64,000 bases of DNA from Hyunsoonleella jejuensis (GCF_900111025.1 NZ_FOFN01000001.1:868001-932000); one strand, 5' to 3'; shown: positions 25,994 to 35,089, counted from the stretch's first letter. Notes: generated from the letters alone by a model not told the origin. Numbers and translations: made by a program.

Positions 25994-26323
25994 ATGAAAG
26001 CCGAAACCCTAACTTTTTTTGATAAAGTTTACAAAGTGGCTCGATTAATTCCACTAGGGCGAGTTACCAGCTACGGTGCTATAGCGAAACATTTAGGAGC
26101 TTCTAGAAGTGCGAGAATGGTAGGTTACGCAATGAACGGCTCTAGGGGCAAAGATGTACCAGCACATCGTGTGGTAAATAGAAATGGCCTGTTAACAGGT
26201 AAGCATCATTTTGATGGTACAAATTTGATGCAGCAACTTTTAGAAAGTGAAGGTATTAAGGTGAAAGATAACCAAATTCAAGATTTTGATGCGGTGTTTT
26301 GGGATCCAGGAAAAGAATTGTGA
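25994..26323 (+). CDS. Alkyltransferase-like protein (MGMT fold without catalytic Cys)
   Basis: 109 residues covering just the MGMT DNA-binding domain: helix-turn-helix with RVTSYGAIAKHLGASRSARMVGYAM, then the active-site loop. In true O6-alkylguanine transferases this loop reads PCHRV; here it is PAHRV with Ala57 for the cysteine (codon gca), so it cannot accept alkyl groups. Such ATL proteins bind alkylated guanine, bend DNA and hand lesions to nucleotide-excision repair (known for eAtl and S. pombe Atl1, which have Trp at this position). It ends the trmB-lysE-ATL cluster. Confidence 0.88.
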   Translation: MKAETLTFFDKVYKVARLIPLGRVTSYGAIAKHLGASRSARMVGYAMNGSRGKDVPAHRVVNRNGLLTGKHHFDGTNLMQQLLESEGIKVKDNQIQDFDAVFWDPGKEL

Positions 26324-26431
26324 TTATATCCTAGTTTTTATAAAATTTACAAATACCAACCCATAACCAAACCCAATAATTACATCAATAAAACTTCTAA
26401 TGTCTAGCTGCTGTCTTATGTCATTATTGCC

Positions 26432-26439
26432 TATCTTTG
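26432..26439 (+). promoter_or_regulatory. -7 box of the mrp promoter
   Basis: TATCTTTG fits TAnnTTTG, 25 bp before the Mrp ATG. No clear -33 at standard spacing. Confidence 0.4.
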
Positions 26440-26464
26440 CGTTTAGAATGATTCTTAATAAATT

Positions 26465-27601
26465 ATGAAGCTTAATAAAAAAGATATATTAAAAGCCCTT
26501 GAAACTATTACCGTTCCTGGAGAAGGACAAAATATGGTGGAAAGTGGCGCTGTAAAAAACGTGGTAACATTTGCTGATGAGGTTATCGTAGACATCACCA
26601 TAAAAAATCCTAGTCTGCAAGCTAAAAAACGTACCGAGGTCGATATTCTAAAAACGATTCACGAGAAGGTATATGAAAAAGCTAAAATTACTGTAAATGT
26701 AAAAGTTGAAGCTTCAGAAAAACCAAAAGCCAATGTAATTAAGGGAAAACCAATTCCAGGTATTCAAAATATAGTAGCAGTAGCTTCTGGAAAAGGCGGT
26801 GTTGGTAAATCTACCGTTACGGCAAATTTAGCTGTGTCTTTATCTAAAATGGGCTTTAAAGTAGGGGTTTTAGATGCCGATATTTATGGGCCATCCATTC
26901 CCATTATGTTTGATGTTGAAGCCGAAAAACCTTTAGCTGTAAATATAGATGGTAAGTCTAAAATGAAGCCAATTGAAAATTATGGCGTAAAAGTTTTATC
27001 TATTGGGTTTTTCACACAACCTGATCAAGCTGTAGTATGGCGCGGACCAATGGCCGCTAAAGCGTTAAACCAAATGATTTTTGACGCACATTGGGGAGAA
27101 TTAGATTTCTTGTTACTAGATTTACCTCCAGGAACAGGAGATATTCATTTAAGTATCATGCAATCACTTCCAATAACTGGAGCAGTTGTTGTTAGTACAC
27201 CGCAAAATGTAGCTTTAGCTGATGCTAAGAAAGGTGTAGCAATGTTTCAACAAGATAGTATTCAAGTACCAGTTTTAGGAATTATCGAAAACATGGCGTA
27301 TTTTACACCAGACGAACTGCCAGATAATAAATATTATATTTTTGGACACGAAGGTGCGAAAAACTTGGCGGAGGACTTGGAGGTGCCATTTTTAGGAGAA
27401 ATTCCGCTGGTACAAAGTATCAGGGAAGCAGGTGACATAGGTCGTCCTGCTGCGTTACAAACGGCAACACCTCTTGAGCAGGCTTTTGAAAAACTAACAC
27501 AAAACGTTGTGCAGGAAGTTGTAAGAAGAAATGAAAGTTTACCACCAACGGAAGCAATAAAAATCACGACAATGGCTGGGTGTTCAGCTGTAAAAAAATA
27601 A
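26465..27601 (+). CDS. mrp: Mrp/ApbC iron-sulfur cluster carrier ATPase
   Basis: 378 residues. N-terminal MIP18/DUF59 domain (about 1-90), then a deviant Walker A of the Mrp/NBP35 type (VASGKGGVGKSTVTANLAVS, about 107-125), Walker B (VLDADIYGPSIPIM) and LLLDLPPGTGDIHL. Mrp proteins bind and deliver [4Fe-4S] clusters. NifU-type scaffold and a [2Fe-2S] ferredoxin follow at 27653 and 28098, so this block is an Fe-S assembly cluster. The characteristic CxxC near the C-terminus of some Mrp proteins is not obvious (a single Cys in MAGCSAV). Confidence 0.93.
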   Translation: MKLNKKDILKALETITVPGEGQNMVESGAVKNVVTFADEVIVDITIKNPSLQAKKRTEVDILKTIHEKVYEKAKITVNVKVEASEKPKANVIKGKPIPGIQNIVAVASGKGGVGKSTVTANLAVSLSKMGFKVGVLDADIYGPSIPIMFDVEAEKPLAVNIDGKSKMKPIENYGVKVLSIGFFTQPDQAVVWRGPMAAKALNQMIFDAHWGELDFLLLDLPPGTGDIHLSIMQSLPITGAVVVSTPQNVALADAKKGVAMFQQDSIQVPVLGIIENMAYFTPDELPDNKYYIFGHEGAKNLAEDLEVPFLGEIPLVQSIREAGDIGRPAALQTATPLEQAFEKLTQNVVQEVVRRNESLPPTEAIKITTMAGCSAVKK

Positions 27602-27652
27602 GAGTTGAACTTGATGTAGCCTCAAGTTTTTTAAGATATTAAAATTGAAATA

Positions 27653-27895
27653 ATGACCAGTGAAGAAATAAAATCAAACGTTGAAAAAGCCTTGGATGAA
27701 ATCCGTCCGTTCCTACAAAGTGATGGTGGCGATATTTCGTTATTGTCCATTGAAGATGACAAGCTCGTTAGGGTGCAATTACAAGGCGCTTGCGTTGGTT
27801 GTAGTGTAAACCAAATGACACTAAAATCTGGAGTAGAAATGACGATTAAAAAATATGCGCCACAAATAGAGCAGGTGGTTAATATTGAGCTGTAA
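27653..27895 (+). CDS. NifU C-terminal-domain Fe-S scaffold protein
   Basis: 80 residues, a stand-alone NifU/Nfu domain. The cluster-binding motif is GACVGCS with Cys47 and Cys50; the preceding IRPFLQSDGGDISLL is the family signature. It forms a cluster-bridged dimer that passes Fe-S clusters to apo-proteins. It is encoded 51 bp after mrp, same strand, probably one operon, which suggests that the scaffold and the carrier ATPase are partners. Confidence 0.93.
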   Translation: MTSEEIKSNVEKALDEIRPFLQSDGGDISLLSIEDDKLVRVQLQGACVGCSVNQMTLKSGVEMTIKKYAPQIEQVVNIEL

Positions 27896-28043
27896 CCATA
27901 TTTAAATCCTTAAAAAGATTCAGTTTTAGATGCTTTTTCATAATAAAGCACACTCAAAATAGTCACAAAATTAAATAATCCTCAATTTTTTTAAATCCTA
28001 TTAAATTAGTAGGAAAAACATTTAAAAGTTTAAAAACTTCACT

Positions 28044-28051
28044 TAAATTTG
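28044..28051 (+). promoter_or_regulatory. -7 box before the ferredoxin gene
   Basis: TAAATTTG fits TAnnTTTG, 46 bp before the ferredoxin ATG; no -33 TTG at usual spacing. Confidence 0.35.
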
Positions 28052-28097
28052 CGGCACGAAAAATGCTATGCTCATAGAGTAGCACAAATAGTAAACC

Positions 28098-28427
28098 ATG
28101 CAAGACATAAACATAAAGATAACAGATAGAGATGGTGTAACCCACGACATTGTAGCGCCAACCGATATGGCTATGAATTTAATGGAAGTAGTACGTTCCT
28201 ACGAATTAGCTCCAGAGGGTACCATTGGTGTTTGTGGCGGTATGGCCATGTGTGCCTCTTGCCAATGTTATGTGTTGAGCGAAACGGAACTGCCACCCAT
28301 GTCTGATGACGAGGAAGCAATGTTATCTGAAGCTTTTGATGTGCAAGACAACTCGCGCTTGGGATGTCAAATCCAAATGACGCCTGATATGGAAGGTCTT
28401 GAAGTAGAGCTTGCCCCTGAGAGTTAG
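28098..28427 (+). CDS. [2Fe-2S] ferredoxin, adrenodoxin type
   Basis: 109 residues. Cluster ligands C46-x5-C52-x2-C55 and C90 in the classic spacing (GVCGGMAMCASCQC and RLGCQI). The acidic patch DDEEAML after the loop resembles adrenodoxin/Isc ferredoxins used in Fe-S assembly. It likely donates electrons in cluster biogenesis, given the Mrp and NifU genes just upstream, but it could serve a P450 or other oxygenase. Followed by the YegP-like gene. Confidence 0.9.
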   Translation: MQDINIKITDRDGVTHDIVAPTDMAMNLMEVVRSYELAPEGTIGVCGGMAMCASCQCYVLSETELPPMSDDEEAMLSEAFDVQDNSRLGCQIQMTPDMEGLEVELAPES

Positions 28428-28470
28428 ACTTCCCCTGTGACTTTGTCCTTAATTTAGTGTCATATTATTA

Positions 28471-28809
28471 ATGACATTAATTAAAATTTTCCAAGATAGA
28501 TTCGGTAATTATAGGTTTTTCTTTAAGCCAAATAATCAAATCATTTTTTTTAGCGAGCCCTTCATTTCAAAACGTCAATGTTTAGAGAAAGTAGACTTTT
28601 TTAGAACTAATTCTAGAATAGATAAAAACTACAAAAGATTAAGAGCAGAATGTGGGAGTTATTATTTCGTTTATCTCAACCATATTAATGGTGAAATAAT
28701 CGGGACTAGCGAGAGTTATGTGGATGCCAGTGCTATGGAACATTCAATTACATTAATGAGAATGGGAACGAAAAATGTTAAATTAGATAAAGAAATATAT
28801 ATGGTTTAG
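28471..28809 (+). CDS. DUF1508 (YegP-like) protein
   Basis: 112 residues made of two short beta-hairpin repeats: FQDRFGNYRFFFKPNNQIIFFSE (first) and LRAECGSYYFVYLNHINGEIIGTSESY (second), the duplicated pattern of DUF1508. Family members are small soluble proteins of unknown function, sometimes stress-linked. The copy here lacks the usual GK-rich strand wording, so the match is moderate. It converges on the DUF1853 gene with a structured element between them. Confidence 0.65.
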   Translation: MTLIKIFQDRFGNYRFFFKPNNQIIFFSEPFISKRQCLEKVDFFRTNSRIDKNYKRLRAECGSYYFVYLNHINGEIIGTSESYVDASAMEHSITLMRMGTKNVKLDKEIYMV

Positions 28810-28863
28810 CTAATTGTTCATTCCACAACCCCTTCCGTCTTGTAATGCATAACCTATTTTTTT

Positions 28864-28948
28864 GGCGTTACCCTTTTAGGGTCGGGCTTTCGGGAGTCGC
28901 TCCCTCCTGCGTCGGGGAGCTTCAACAAATCCCTCAATCCCTAACGCG
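28864..28948 (-). ncRNA. Structured intergenic element, copy 3 (shortened interior)
   Basis: On the minus strand: GCGTTAGGGATTGAGGG, then a G/C-rich interior hairpin (GGAGGGAGCGACTCC), then GAAAGCCCGACCC and AAGGGTAACGCC. Outer GCGTTA (28942-28947 complement) pairs perfectly with TAACGC (28865-28870 complement). It lies 16 bp after the end of the DUF1853 gene and can be co-transcribed with it. Confidence 0.6.
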
Positions 28949-28963
28949 AGTATACTTGCCAGC

Positions 28964-29767
28964 TTACCACCAAACCAGAAATACTTTTTTCATCAAACCA
29001 CTTTTATACTTCACCCAAATTAATGCGGAATACTTTTGCTCAAAATAGTCTTTTGTAATAGTTGTGATTTCCTTAAAACTTAACCAGTCCACATTTGTAT
29101 GTGGTGTTATTAACCAGTCTTTCTTTGCAGGAATATAAAACTTGCAATCTCTAAAAACTGCTAGTTCATTTTTGGTAATATAAAACCCAACAACACAATC
29201 ATCATTTAAGGTGTTGAGCTGAATATTTTGATTGGCAAATGGTAAAAATAACTGCGCTTTAAAATACACTTGCTGTTTAATGGTTGCAGCTTTTAGATCA
29301 AATGTATCAAGATAGGGTTTACAGGTATTAGTGTGTAAAAGTGGTAGTTGCTTATCTTTTAATTTGGTAAGCTTTTCAATTAACGCATCTTTTCGGTTGG
29401 GGCCAATAAAATGCTCAATTTCATAAGTGCCTACCGAATTATCATACAAATAAAACTTATAAATAATTTCTAAATGAATAGGCTGCTTATTTTTTAGAAG
29501 TAAACAATCTAACTCACCTAAAGTCAGTTTGTCTTTTCGAATTTGAATATTTTCAGCTAAAACACGAATATTTTTTTGTTGAGTCAATTCAAAAGACACA
29601 AGGCGCTCAATATATTTGCCTAAACGTAATCCTGATTCAATAGTAATATTAATTTTTGATATCGAAGATTCGATTTTAAATTGCCTTAGACCAAAAACTT
29701 GATTACCACGCCATAAACAAGGTGTTTTTAAGAAACCTTCATAACGTGTCTGGAGCGTATTTTTCAT
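28964..29767 (-). CDS. DUF1853 family protein
   Basis: 267 residues. The start TRYEGFLKTPCLWRG, the GLRLGKYIERLVSFELTQQ segment and LGELDCLLLKNKQPIHLEIIYKFYLYD are the DUF1853 signature; the latter resembles a PD-(D/E)xK nuclease-like core (E-L-D then HLEIIYK), with GPNRKDALIEKLTKLKDKQLPLL after it. Biochemical function is unknown. It lies 30 bp downstream of the phosphoesterase gene on the same strand. Confidence 0.75.
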   Translation of the reverse strand: MKNTLQTRYEGFLKTPCLWRGNQVFGLRQFKIESSISKINITIESGLRLGKYIERLVSFELTQQKNIRVLAENIQIRKDKLTLGELDCLLLKNKQPIHLEIIYKFYLYDNSVGTYEIEHFIGPNRKDALIEKLTKLKDKQLPLLHTNTCKPYLDTFDLKAATIKQQVYFKAQLFLPFANQNIQLNTLNDDCVVGFYITKNELAVFRDCKFYIPAKKDWLITPHTNVDWLSFKEITTITKDYFEQKYSALIWVKYKSGLMKKVFLVWW

Positions 29768-29797
29768 TCCTGTAATGCAAGAATCTAATATTAAATT

Positions 29798-30697
29798 TCA
29801 ATCCGTTCTATAATCCTGTAACTTTCTTGGGCCTTCCAACAAAACTCTAACAATCTGCAAGGTGCCATCATCTTTAGTTGCAATTTGCCATTTAATTAAA
29901 GAAATAGTGCCGTTCTCAATTTCTAAGCCCGTAATACTTCTGGGGTGTACGCAGCTACCATCATTAAAAAAAGCAATGTCTCCAGGCTCTGGGAAACGTG
30001 GGCGATGTGTGTGCCCTGTAATGGTTAATAGGTTGTTGTTTTCTGTAATCCATTTTTTGGTGCGTCGTTCTACTTTAATAAGTTCTTTGTAATTTTTAGC
30101 AGGACTTGTAGGGTCTGCAATTCCCATAACATTTAAAGGTTTCCAAAGGATACGTACCAAAAATCTGCTCCATTTCCAAAAAAGGTAATTCCACCAATCG
30201 GCTTGGTGTCCATGGGTTAAGAATAATTCCTGTTCAGTAGAACAATGTTTTAAAACAATACCTTCATGATAGGTAATGTCTCCAAAAAGTTCTACATCTT
30301 CGCCAACTTTTGGATCAAAATAAGTAGATAAATGCTCTTTTACATAATTTGGATCTCGGTATACCATATCATGGTTACCATATATCATGTGTAAACGCTT
30401 ATCCTTATGAAACAATTTCATAAGCATGAATACATTTTTATGCGCATTTAAAATGGAATCAAAGGATAGGTTCTCCCAAAGTTCATCGCCATCACCCAAT
30501 TCACAATATTGAAATCCTTCAGCGTAATAATGTTTTAGGGCATGAAAGTAAATATTACGATTATTAGCAAAATCATCAGCAAAACTATTATCGCCACGGT
30601 GGCAGTCACTAAAAAGTATAAACTTGCTGTCATCGTCAAAGTCAACAATTTTAGCATTTTTGTAGGCGTGGTCTAATCGTTTTTTAGAAGAAAACAT
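29798..30697 (-). CDS. Calcineurin-like metallophosphoesterase
   Basis: 299 residues. Metal-binding motifs in order: FSDCHRGDN (motif I, D-x-H form), LGDGDELWE (GD motif), MIYGNHDMV (GNHD), LTHGHQADW and ITGHTHRPRF (GHxH). All five blocks of the superfamily are present, so an active dinuclear phosphoesterase is expected. The size and wording are close to UDP-2,3-diacylglucosamine hydrolase-like enzymes, but the substrate is not fixed by sequence. It is followed by DUF1853 with a 30-bp gap. Confidence 0.88.
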   Translation of the reverse strand: MFSSKKRLDHAYKNAKIVDFDDDSKFILFSDCHRGDNSFADDFANNRNIYFHALKHYYAEGFQYCELGDGDELWENLSFDSILNAHKNVFMLMKLFHKDKRLHMIYGNHDMVYRDPNYVKEHLSTYFDPKVGEDVELFGDITYHEGIVLKHCSTEQELFLTHGHQADWWNYLFWKWSRFLVRILWKPLNVMGIADPTSPAKNYKELIKVERRTKKWITENNNLLTITGHTHRPRFPEPGDIAFFNDGSCVHPRSITGLEIENGTISLIKWQIATKDDGTLQIVRVLLEGPRKLQDYRTD

Positions 30698-30728
30698 GCA
30701 AAAAGATCTTTAGGCTAATATAGGTAAT

Positions 30729-31487
30729 TTAGTCAGTACTATATCCTATTTTTTCTAAAGCATGAGGCAGCATTCTACTCACAAATTGGGTGTAAGCGAA
30801 TGTAGATGGATGCAAACCATCACTAGCAACTAAGTTGGGATTTTCTATACCTTGTCGCGTAATATCAGTAATGAAAACATAGGTGATATTATTTTCATTA
30901 CAATAATTTTGAATGTAATTGTTGTATGTATTAATACCTTGTGAAATAGCTAAATTTCCATTTCCAAAGGGTGTAAACGCATAATCTGGAATAGAAACCA
31001 CTATTAGGTTTGCTTTTTTGCCACTAGCATATTTTGTGGCTTCGGCTACCAGTTCTGGGAACTCTTTTTCAAATATTTCAAAAGGTATGCCTTGAAATTG
31101 ATTATTAACACCAATAAGCAAGGTGGCTAAATCATAATCTTCAGCGAGTGTTTCATTACTAATGGCGCTTTTTAGTGCAGTTGTTGTCCATCCTGTTCTA
31201 GCAATTACTTTTAGTTCAACCTCTCGATCGGCAATTTTTTCTTTAATGCTATCTTTAAGCTGTTCTGGAAATCTACAGGTTGCACAAACGCTTTCACCTA
31301 TGGTATAGCTATCACCTAGAGACAATATTTTTAAAGTACTTTGGTTTTCTGGGTTAGTGTCATCAGGTTTTGTTTGATCATCAATTTCCATTTCAGGTGT
31401 CTCAGTATTTAACTCTGAATTTGCGGAACACCCAATAGTTACTAAAAAGATCAAACCAATCCATAGCAAAGGAAAGTTTAATTTCAT
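30729..31487 (-). CDS. SGNH/GDSL-type hydrolase lipoprotein
   Basis: 252 residues. Lipoprotein signal with Cys20 (VTIGCSANS) and a Thr/Glu/Asp-rich tether at 21-48. Catalytic blocks: SLGDSYTIGESV (block I, Ser), a block II Gly in ARTGWTT, IGVNNQFQG (block III Asn) and the DGLHPSTFAY (Asp-x-x-His). This is an esterase or acetylhydrolase fold displayed at the cell surface or in the periplasm. The substrate is unknown. It lies just downstream of the large candidate PEP carboxykinase gene but a terminator-like hairpin separates them. Confidence 0.88.
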   Translation of the reverse strand: MKLNFPLLWIGLIFLVTIGCSANSELNTETPEMEIDDQTKPDDTNPENQSTLKILSLGDSYTIGESVCATCRFPEQLKDSIKEKIADREVELKVIARTGWTTTALKSAISNETLAEDYDLATLLIGVNNQFQGIPFEIFEKEFPELVAEATKYASGKKANLIVVSIPDYAFTPFGNGNLAISQGINTYNNYIQNYCNENNITYVFITDITRQGIENPNLVASDGLHPSTFAYTQFVSRMLPHALEKIGYSTD

Positions 31488-31520
31488 TTTTATTTTAAAT
31501 ATACAACTTTGCGATAAAAC

Positions 31521-31552
31521 AATAAAATCTGGAAGTGCATCCAGATTTTATC
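31521..31552 (-). terminator. Terminator of the 1150-residue gene (minus strand)
   Basis: AAAATCTGGA pairs with TCCAGATTTT across six bases; on the minus strand it runs into TATTGTTTT. Confidence 0.7.
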
Positions 31553-31581
31553 TAGTAATCTAATAATATTTATAACAGATG

Positions 31582-34500
31582 TTAACTAGCTTTTCTAAAT
31601 AAAGGATCTGCACCAATAGTTCCAACTAAACTTTCTAGATACGAATTTGATTTTACATTTTCATAAGCTACTTTTAAAGCTTCTAGTTTTTGCTTAATCT
31701 TCATTTCAGCAACTAAGATTTCGTTTTGAGGATTAGCAATAAAATCTTCTAGATAAGCAATTTGCGCGTCATAAAAACACATGTCTTTTTGTTGTTTTAG
31801 TTTTAAACGGTCTTTATACCATTCGCTATTAATAATATAATCTCTATCGAATAATTTACGTAGTTCAGGATCGCTAATATCCTTGCCTTCGTAATGTCCG
31901 TAGGCCATTATATGTAGTAGGATTTTTAGCGGTGGAATAGCAGACGCTACGCTGCCGTCCTTAAAATAATTTAAAGCCACTTTTTGCTGTGCTTCAACTA
32001 TGTTTTTAATGCCGTCTACATAATCATCTAATCCTTGCAATTCTGGTTTAAGCATACGTTCGCTAAATACGGCATTTGGCTCATCAAAAATTCTATTTAA
32101 ACACCTGTAATTAAATGTTTTTGTAATTCTATAGCCCAATCTACTCGCTAAAATAGTTTCCCCTTCATATTCAAAATCATGAAGCTTTTCTAAGGAGCCA
32201 TTAGCGATTAAAGCTTTTGGATCTCTATCAATTGGTTCTAATCTTGCCCAAATTTCTGGAATTAATAAGCTTACATCATGGTCTATTTTGTTTTCAGCAC
32301 CAACATATCCTGCAGCAGTACTAAATCCGTTCGATTCTGTAAGAATATGGGATAGTAGTGCATTGTTTAAATCTGTTGTTGGCGTTAACATGTTAAACGG
32401 TGCTTTAGTTAATGCGCCTTCAGAACCTGCACCAGTAGTAGATGGCGATTTACCCGTTAAGCTACAAATAAAGTCCATAAACAACTCTGGAGTTTCTTGG
32501 TAATGTATTGGGTTGTAAACGGCTAATGGGCGAATTCCGGCTTTTTTGTCAACAGGATTATTTCTTCTTCCTGGTAAAACGGCATTTACAACATGTACTA
32601 TAGGTTCTTCGAGTTTTACTTGTCTAGCTAAGCGCACGCCCATATCGGCTAAATAAGAGGCTTCTGTTTCATTAAAAAACCTATTAGGTTCCAAGTAGCG
32701 CGGGTTTTTAGTAGGTTCTCCATCAACAATTCGTGTGTGAGATGGTACTACAAAATATTCCTCTTCTTTATCGCTTTTTACAATACCTTCTATAAAGTCT
32801 TGTACCGGTTTGGTGTACTTGTCAAAATTTATAGTGTCCTCATAAAGTGCAATTGCATCCTCTTTTTTCATTAACTCATAATTGGTTAAGAATCGGCCAT
32901 CTGTTATTAAATCTAACTCTGCACCTTTATCGTAACCTCTCACTACAGCCTCATCAGGTCTTTGGAATAGATGTGCTTCACAATTGGTAAGTACTTTTAA
33001 ACTTTTGTTAGTGAACTCTGGATTGAGGTTTTGTAATTGTTCTCTAGGTAAAGTAATGGATGCAGAAATATCATCTTCAGTTTGTATTTTTTCACTAGGG
33101 GAAAAATCCGAACGCAATTTGTTTAACATCCAGTTGCCTTTCTGGTTAAAACCAATACGAACATAACTACCCATAACAGGAGTATTGTTATACCTTAATC
33201 CTGTGCCCTTTTTGCCGTTTACAATTTCTACAGACATGTATTCTTTCCAGTTTAAGGTGCCATGTGCTTGTCTGTATAAGCGCTTTACAAATAATACAAG
33301 GGAACGGATGTGAACAGGGATATTTTTTAAGAATTCATTATATTCATCTGAGTTTTCCTCTGAAGGAATTAATAGCTTTACCGCAGAACTCAGAGATCTT
33401 TCTTCACTTAAAAAGTGTCTTGATTTCGGTCTATTAGGATCTTTTACTTTCCAACGTGTAGAATAATTAAATTCTATAATTTCATCTGCTTTTTTAAAGT
33501 CTTCTTCAATATCTATAATGTTGAAATTACTGTAGGTAATTGCGTTTTGCATAGATTTTGAAATTTCTGATTTACCACCACCTGATACCGTACAGGGTTT
33601 ATGGCAAAACACACCTTCTGCAAAGGTGTCTACAATGCGCCAAAGATCAACTGCCTTGTGTTTTTCCAGCCTAAATTTATTACCTGTGGGATGTACATAG
33701 GTTTTGTAGGGCGATAATGTTAATTTTTGTGGTTTTCCTTTGTGTTCCCAAGTAATACTATTGGTGTTAGTATTTACATAGGCAAATTCAGGAATGTAAA
33801 GAATGTTGGGGTACTTTTTGTCTATAGCGTAACCTTCAGGTTGCACATCAATACTGTCTCCTAGCAGTTCTTTTACGTTTTCAAAACTGTGGCGATAATT
33901 GTGGAACTCAGTATAGTCTCTTCCATCAAGGGTGTCACCCATAACTCTTCTGGCAAAGGCAATGGCACCACCAGCATGTTCTTCTTCAACTAAACCAAAT
34001 AAATTGGCAGAATAACTAATTTGCGTTTTTATCTCCTTCTTAGAGTATCCATAATAGTTATCGGCGATTAAAGTTACTACAACACCTCTATCGTCTCTAC
34101 AAGTAATTTTAAAAGCACTACCGTCATTGTACAGTTCGTTTTCGTCTTTCCAACACATACCATCTCTACGCTGGCGTTCTGTAGCTTCATCATAATGTGG
34201 TAAGCCAACATCTTTTTTCTTTAAAGTTTTAAGTTGTGGTGCTAGTACAATACAGCCTGTATGTCCTGTCCAATGATCGGTGTCTAAAGCGGCATCATTT
34301 TGTGCCAAGTTGGGGTCTCCAGCATTACCAAAAATGGATTCTACAAAATCTAAGTTACTCACTAAATTACCCGGTGCAAAAAAGCGGACTTCTAATGATT
34401 TTTTTGATGTTACACCTTTTACCTCCGGACAAACGGTAGGTCTCAACAACATGGATACCATTACCTCGGCCTTGTCTTCTTGACTAGAAGTAAAAGGCAA

Positions 34501-35034
34501 GACTTTTAAGTCCTTTGGAGGCGAAAAAGCCGAATTTAAAAAATGAGCAAATGCAATTTTAGGGACTTCCTTTTTGTCTAAAGGCACTGGTAGGCCGCCT
34601 TCAACAATGTGAAATGTGCCTTTGGTAGTTCGTTTATCATGTAAGGGATTGTTTAAAATACCCTGTTTCACTCTGTTGGAAGTTACCAAATCACTCTTAA
34701 AAGTAGTGCCGTCAGGAGGTAAGCTTACTTCTCTGGCTTGTCCTTTTTTGGATAACACCAAAGTGTTATTTGGAATTACGTATGGTTTGTTAAGAGAAAC
34801 ATCTTTTAAATAATCATTTAAAAAATTTTGAATTCTTGAATCTGCTGGACAATGATGAGTGGCTAAAAGACGCGATTTTTCTTGAAAGCCTTTAATTAAT
34901 CCGCTTGTTAATTCTTCAAACTTAGGATTGCAATATTGCGTTTTACTATTTTCTTTGTCTTTAAATGTAGGTTGTCCTAGAGAAGCTAATTGTAAATTGG
35001 TGAATTGGATAATGTCTTTTCTTAATTCTTTCAT
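31582..35034 (-). CDS. Large conserved protein, tentatively PPi-type phosphoenolpyruvate carboxykinase
   Basis: 1150 residues without signal peptide or membrane segment. I assign it from memory to the PPi-dependent PEP carboxykinase family (EC 4.1.1.38, characterised in Propionibacterium and Entamoeba), whose members are about 1100-1200 residues. Supporting wording: DLVTSNRVKQGILNNP, EVRFFAPGNLVSNLDF, DHWTGHTGCIVLAP and RRDGMCWKDENELYNDG. A P-loop-like stretch CTVSGGGKSEISKS lies near residue 490 and a Gly/Ser-rich SLTGKSPSTTGAGSEGAL near 865. Such an enzyme would interconvert oxaloacetate plus PPi with PEP, CO2 and Pi. The alternative is an uncharacterised cytosolic protein. It is monocistronic, with its own -7 box and terminator. 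Confidence 0.6.
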   Translation of the reverse strand: MKELRKDIIQFTNLQLASLGQPTFKDKENSKTQYCNPKFEELTSGLIKGFQEKSRLLATHHCPADSRIQNFLNDYLKDVSLNKPYVIPNNTLVLSKKGQAREVSLPPDGTTFKSDLVTSNRVKQGILNNPLHDKRTTKGTFHIVEGGLPVPLDKKEVPKIAFAHFLNSAFSPPKDLKVLPFTSSQEDKAEVMVSMLLRPTVCPEVKGVTSKKSLEVRFFAPGNLVSNLDFVESIFGNAGDPNLAQNDAALDTDHWTGHTGCIVLAPQLKTLKKKDVGLPHYDEATERQRRDGMCWKDENELYNDGSAFKITCRDDRGVVVTLIADNYYGYSKKEIKTQISYSANLFGLVEEEHAGGAIAFARRVMGDTLDGRDYTEFHNYRHSFENVKELLGDSIDVQPEGYAIDKKYPNILYIPEFAYVNTNTNSITWEHKGKPQKLTLSPYKTYVHPTGNKFRLEKHKAVDLWRIVDTFAEGVFCHKPCTVSGGGKSEISKSMQNAITYSNFNIIDIEEDFKKADEIIEFNYSTRWKVKDPNRPKSRHFLSEERSLSSAVKLLIPSEENSDEYNEFLKNIPVHIRSLVLFVKRLYRQAHGTLNWKEYMSVEIVNGKKGTGLRYNNTPVMGSYVRIGFNQKGNWMLNKLRSDFSPSEKIQTEDDISASITLPREQLQNLNPEFTNKSLKVLTNCEAHLFQRPDEAVVRGYDKGAELDLITDGRFLTNYELMKKEDAIALYEDTINFDKYTKPVQDFIEGIVKSDKEEEYFVVPSHTRIVDGEPTKNPRYLEPNRFFNETEASYLADMGVRLARQVKLEEPIVHVVNAVLPGRRNNPVDKKAGIRPLAVYNPIHYQETPELFMDFICSLTGKSPSTTGAGSEGALTKAPFNMLTPTTDLNNALLSHILTESNGFSTAAGYVGAENKIDHDVSLLIPEIWARLEPIDRDPKALIANGSLEKLHDFEYEGETILASRLGYRITKTFNYRCLNRIFDEPNAVFSERMLKPELQGLDDYVDGIKNIVEAQQKVALNYFKDGSVASAIPPLKILLHIMAYGHYEGKDISDPELRKLFDRDYIINSEWYKDRLKLKQQKDMCFYDAQIAYLEDFIANPQNEILVAEMKIKQKLEALKVAYENVKSNSYLESLVGTIGADPLFRKAS

Positions 35035-35081
35035 GATAATTTAAACTATTGAATGTAAAACCAATACATTCTTGTGCGAAA

Positions 35082-35089
35082 CAAAATTA
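35082..35089 (-). promoter_or_regulatory. -7 box of the 1150-residue gene (minus strand)
   Basis: On the minus strand TAATTTTG, 47 bp before the ATG. No -33 TTG within 17-23 nt. Confidence 0.4.

Noticed and set aside
25994-26323. Functional O6-methylguanine methyltransferase
   Set aside because: The acceptor cysteine is Ala (PAHRV), so it cannot perform the transfer.
28845-29048. Plus-strand ORF of 67 codons
   Set aside because: It covers structured element copy 3 and the antisense end of the DUF1853 gene; it is a shadow.
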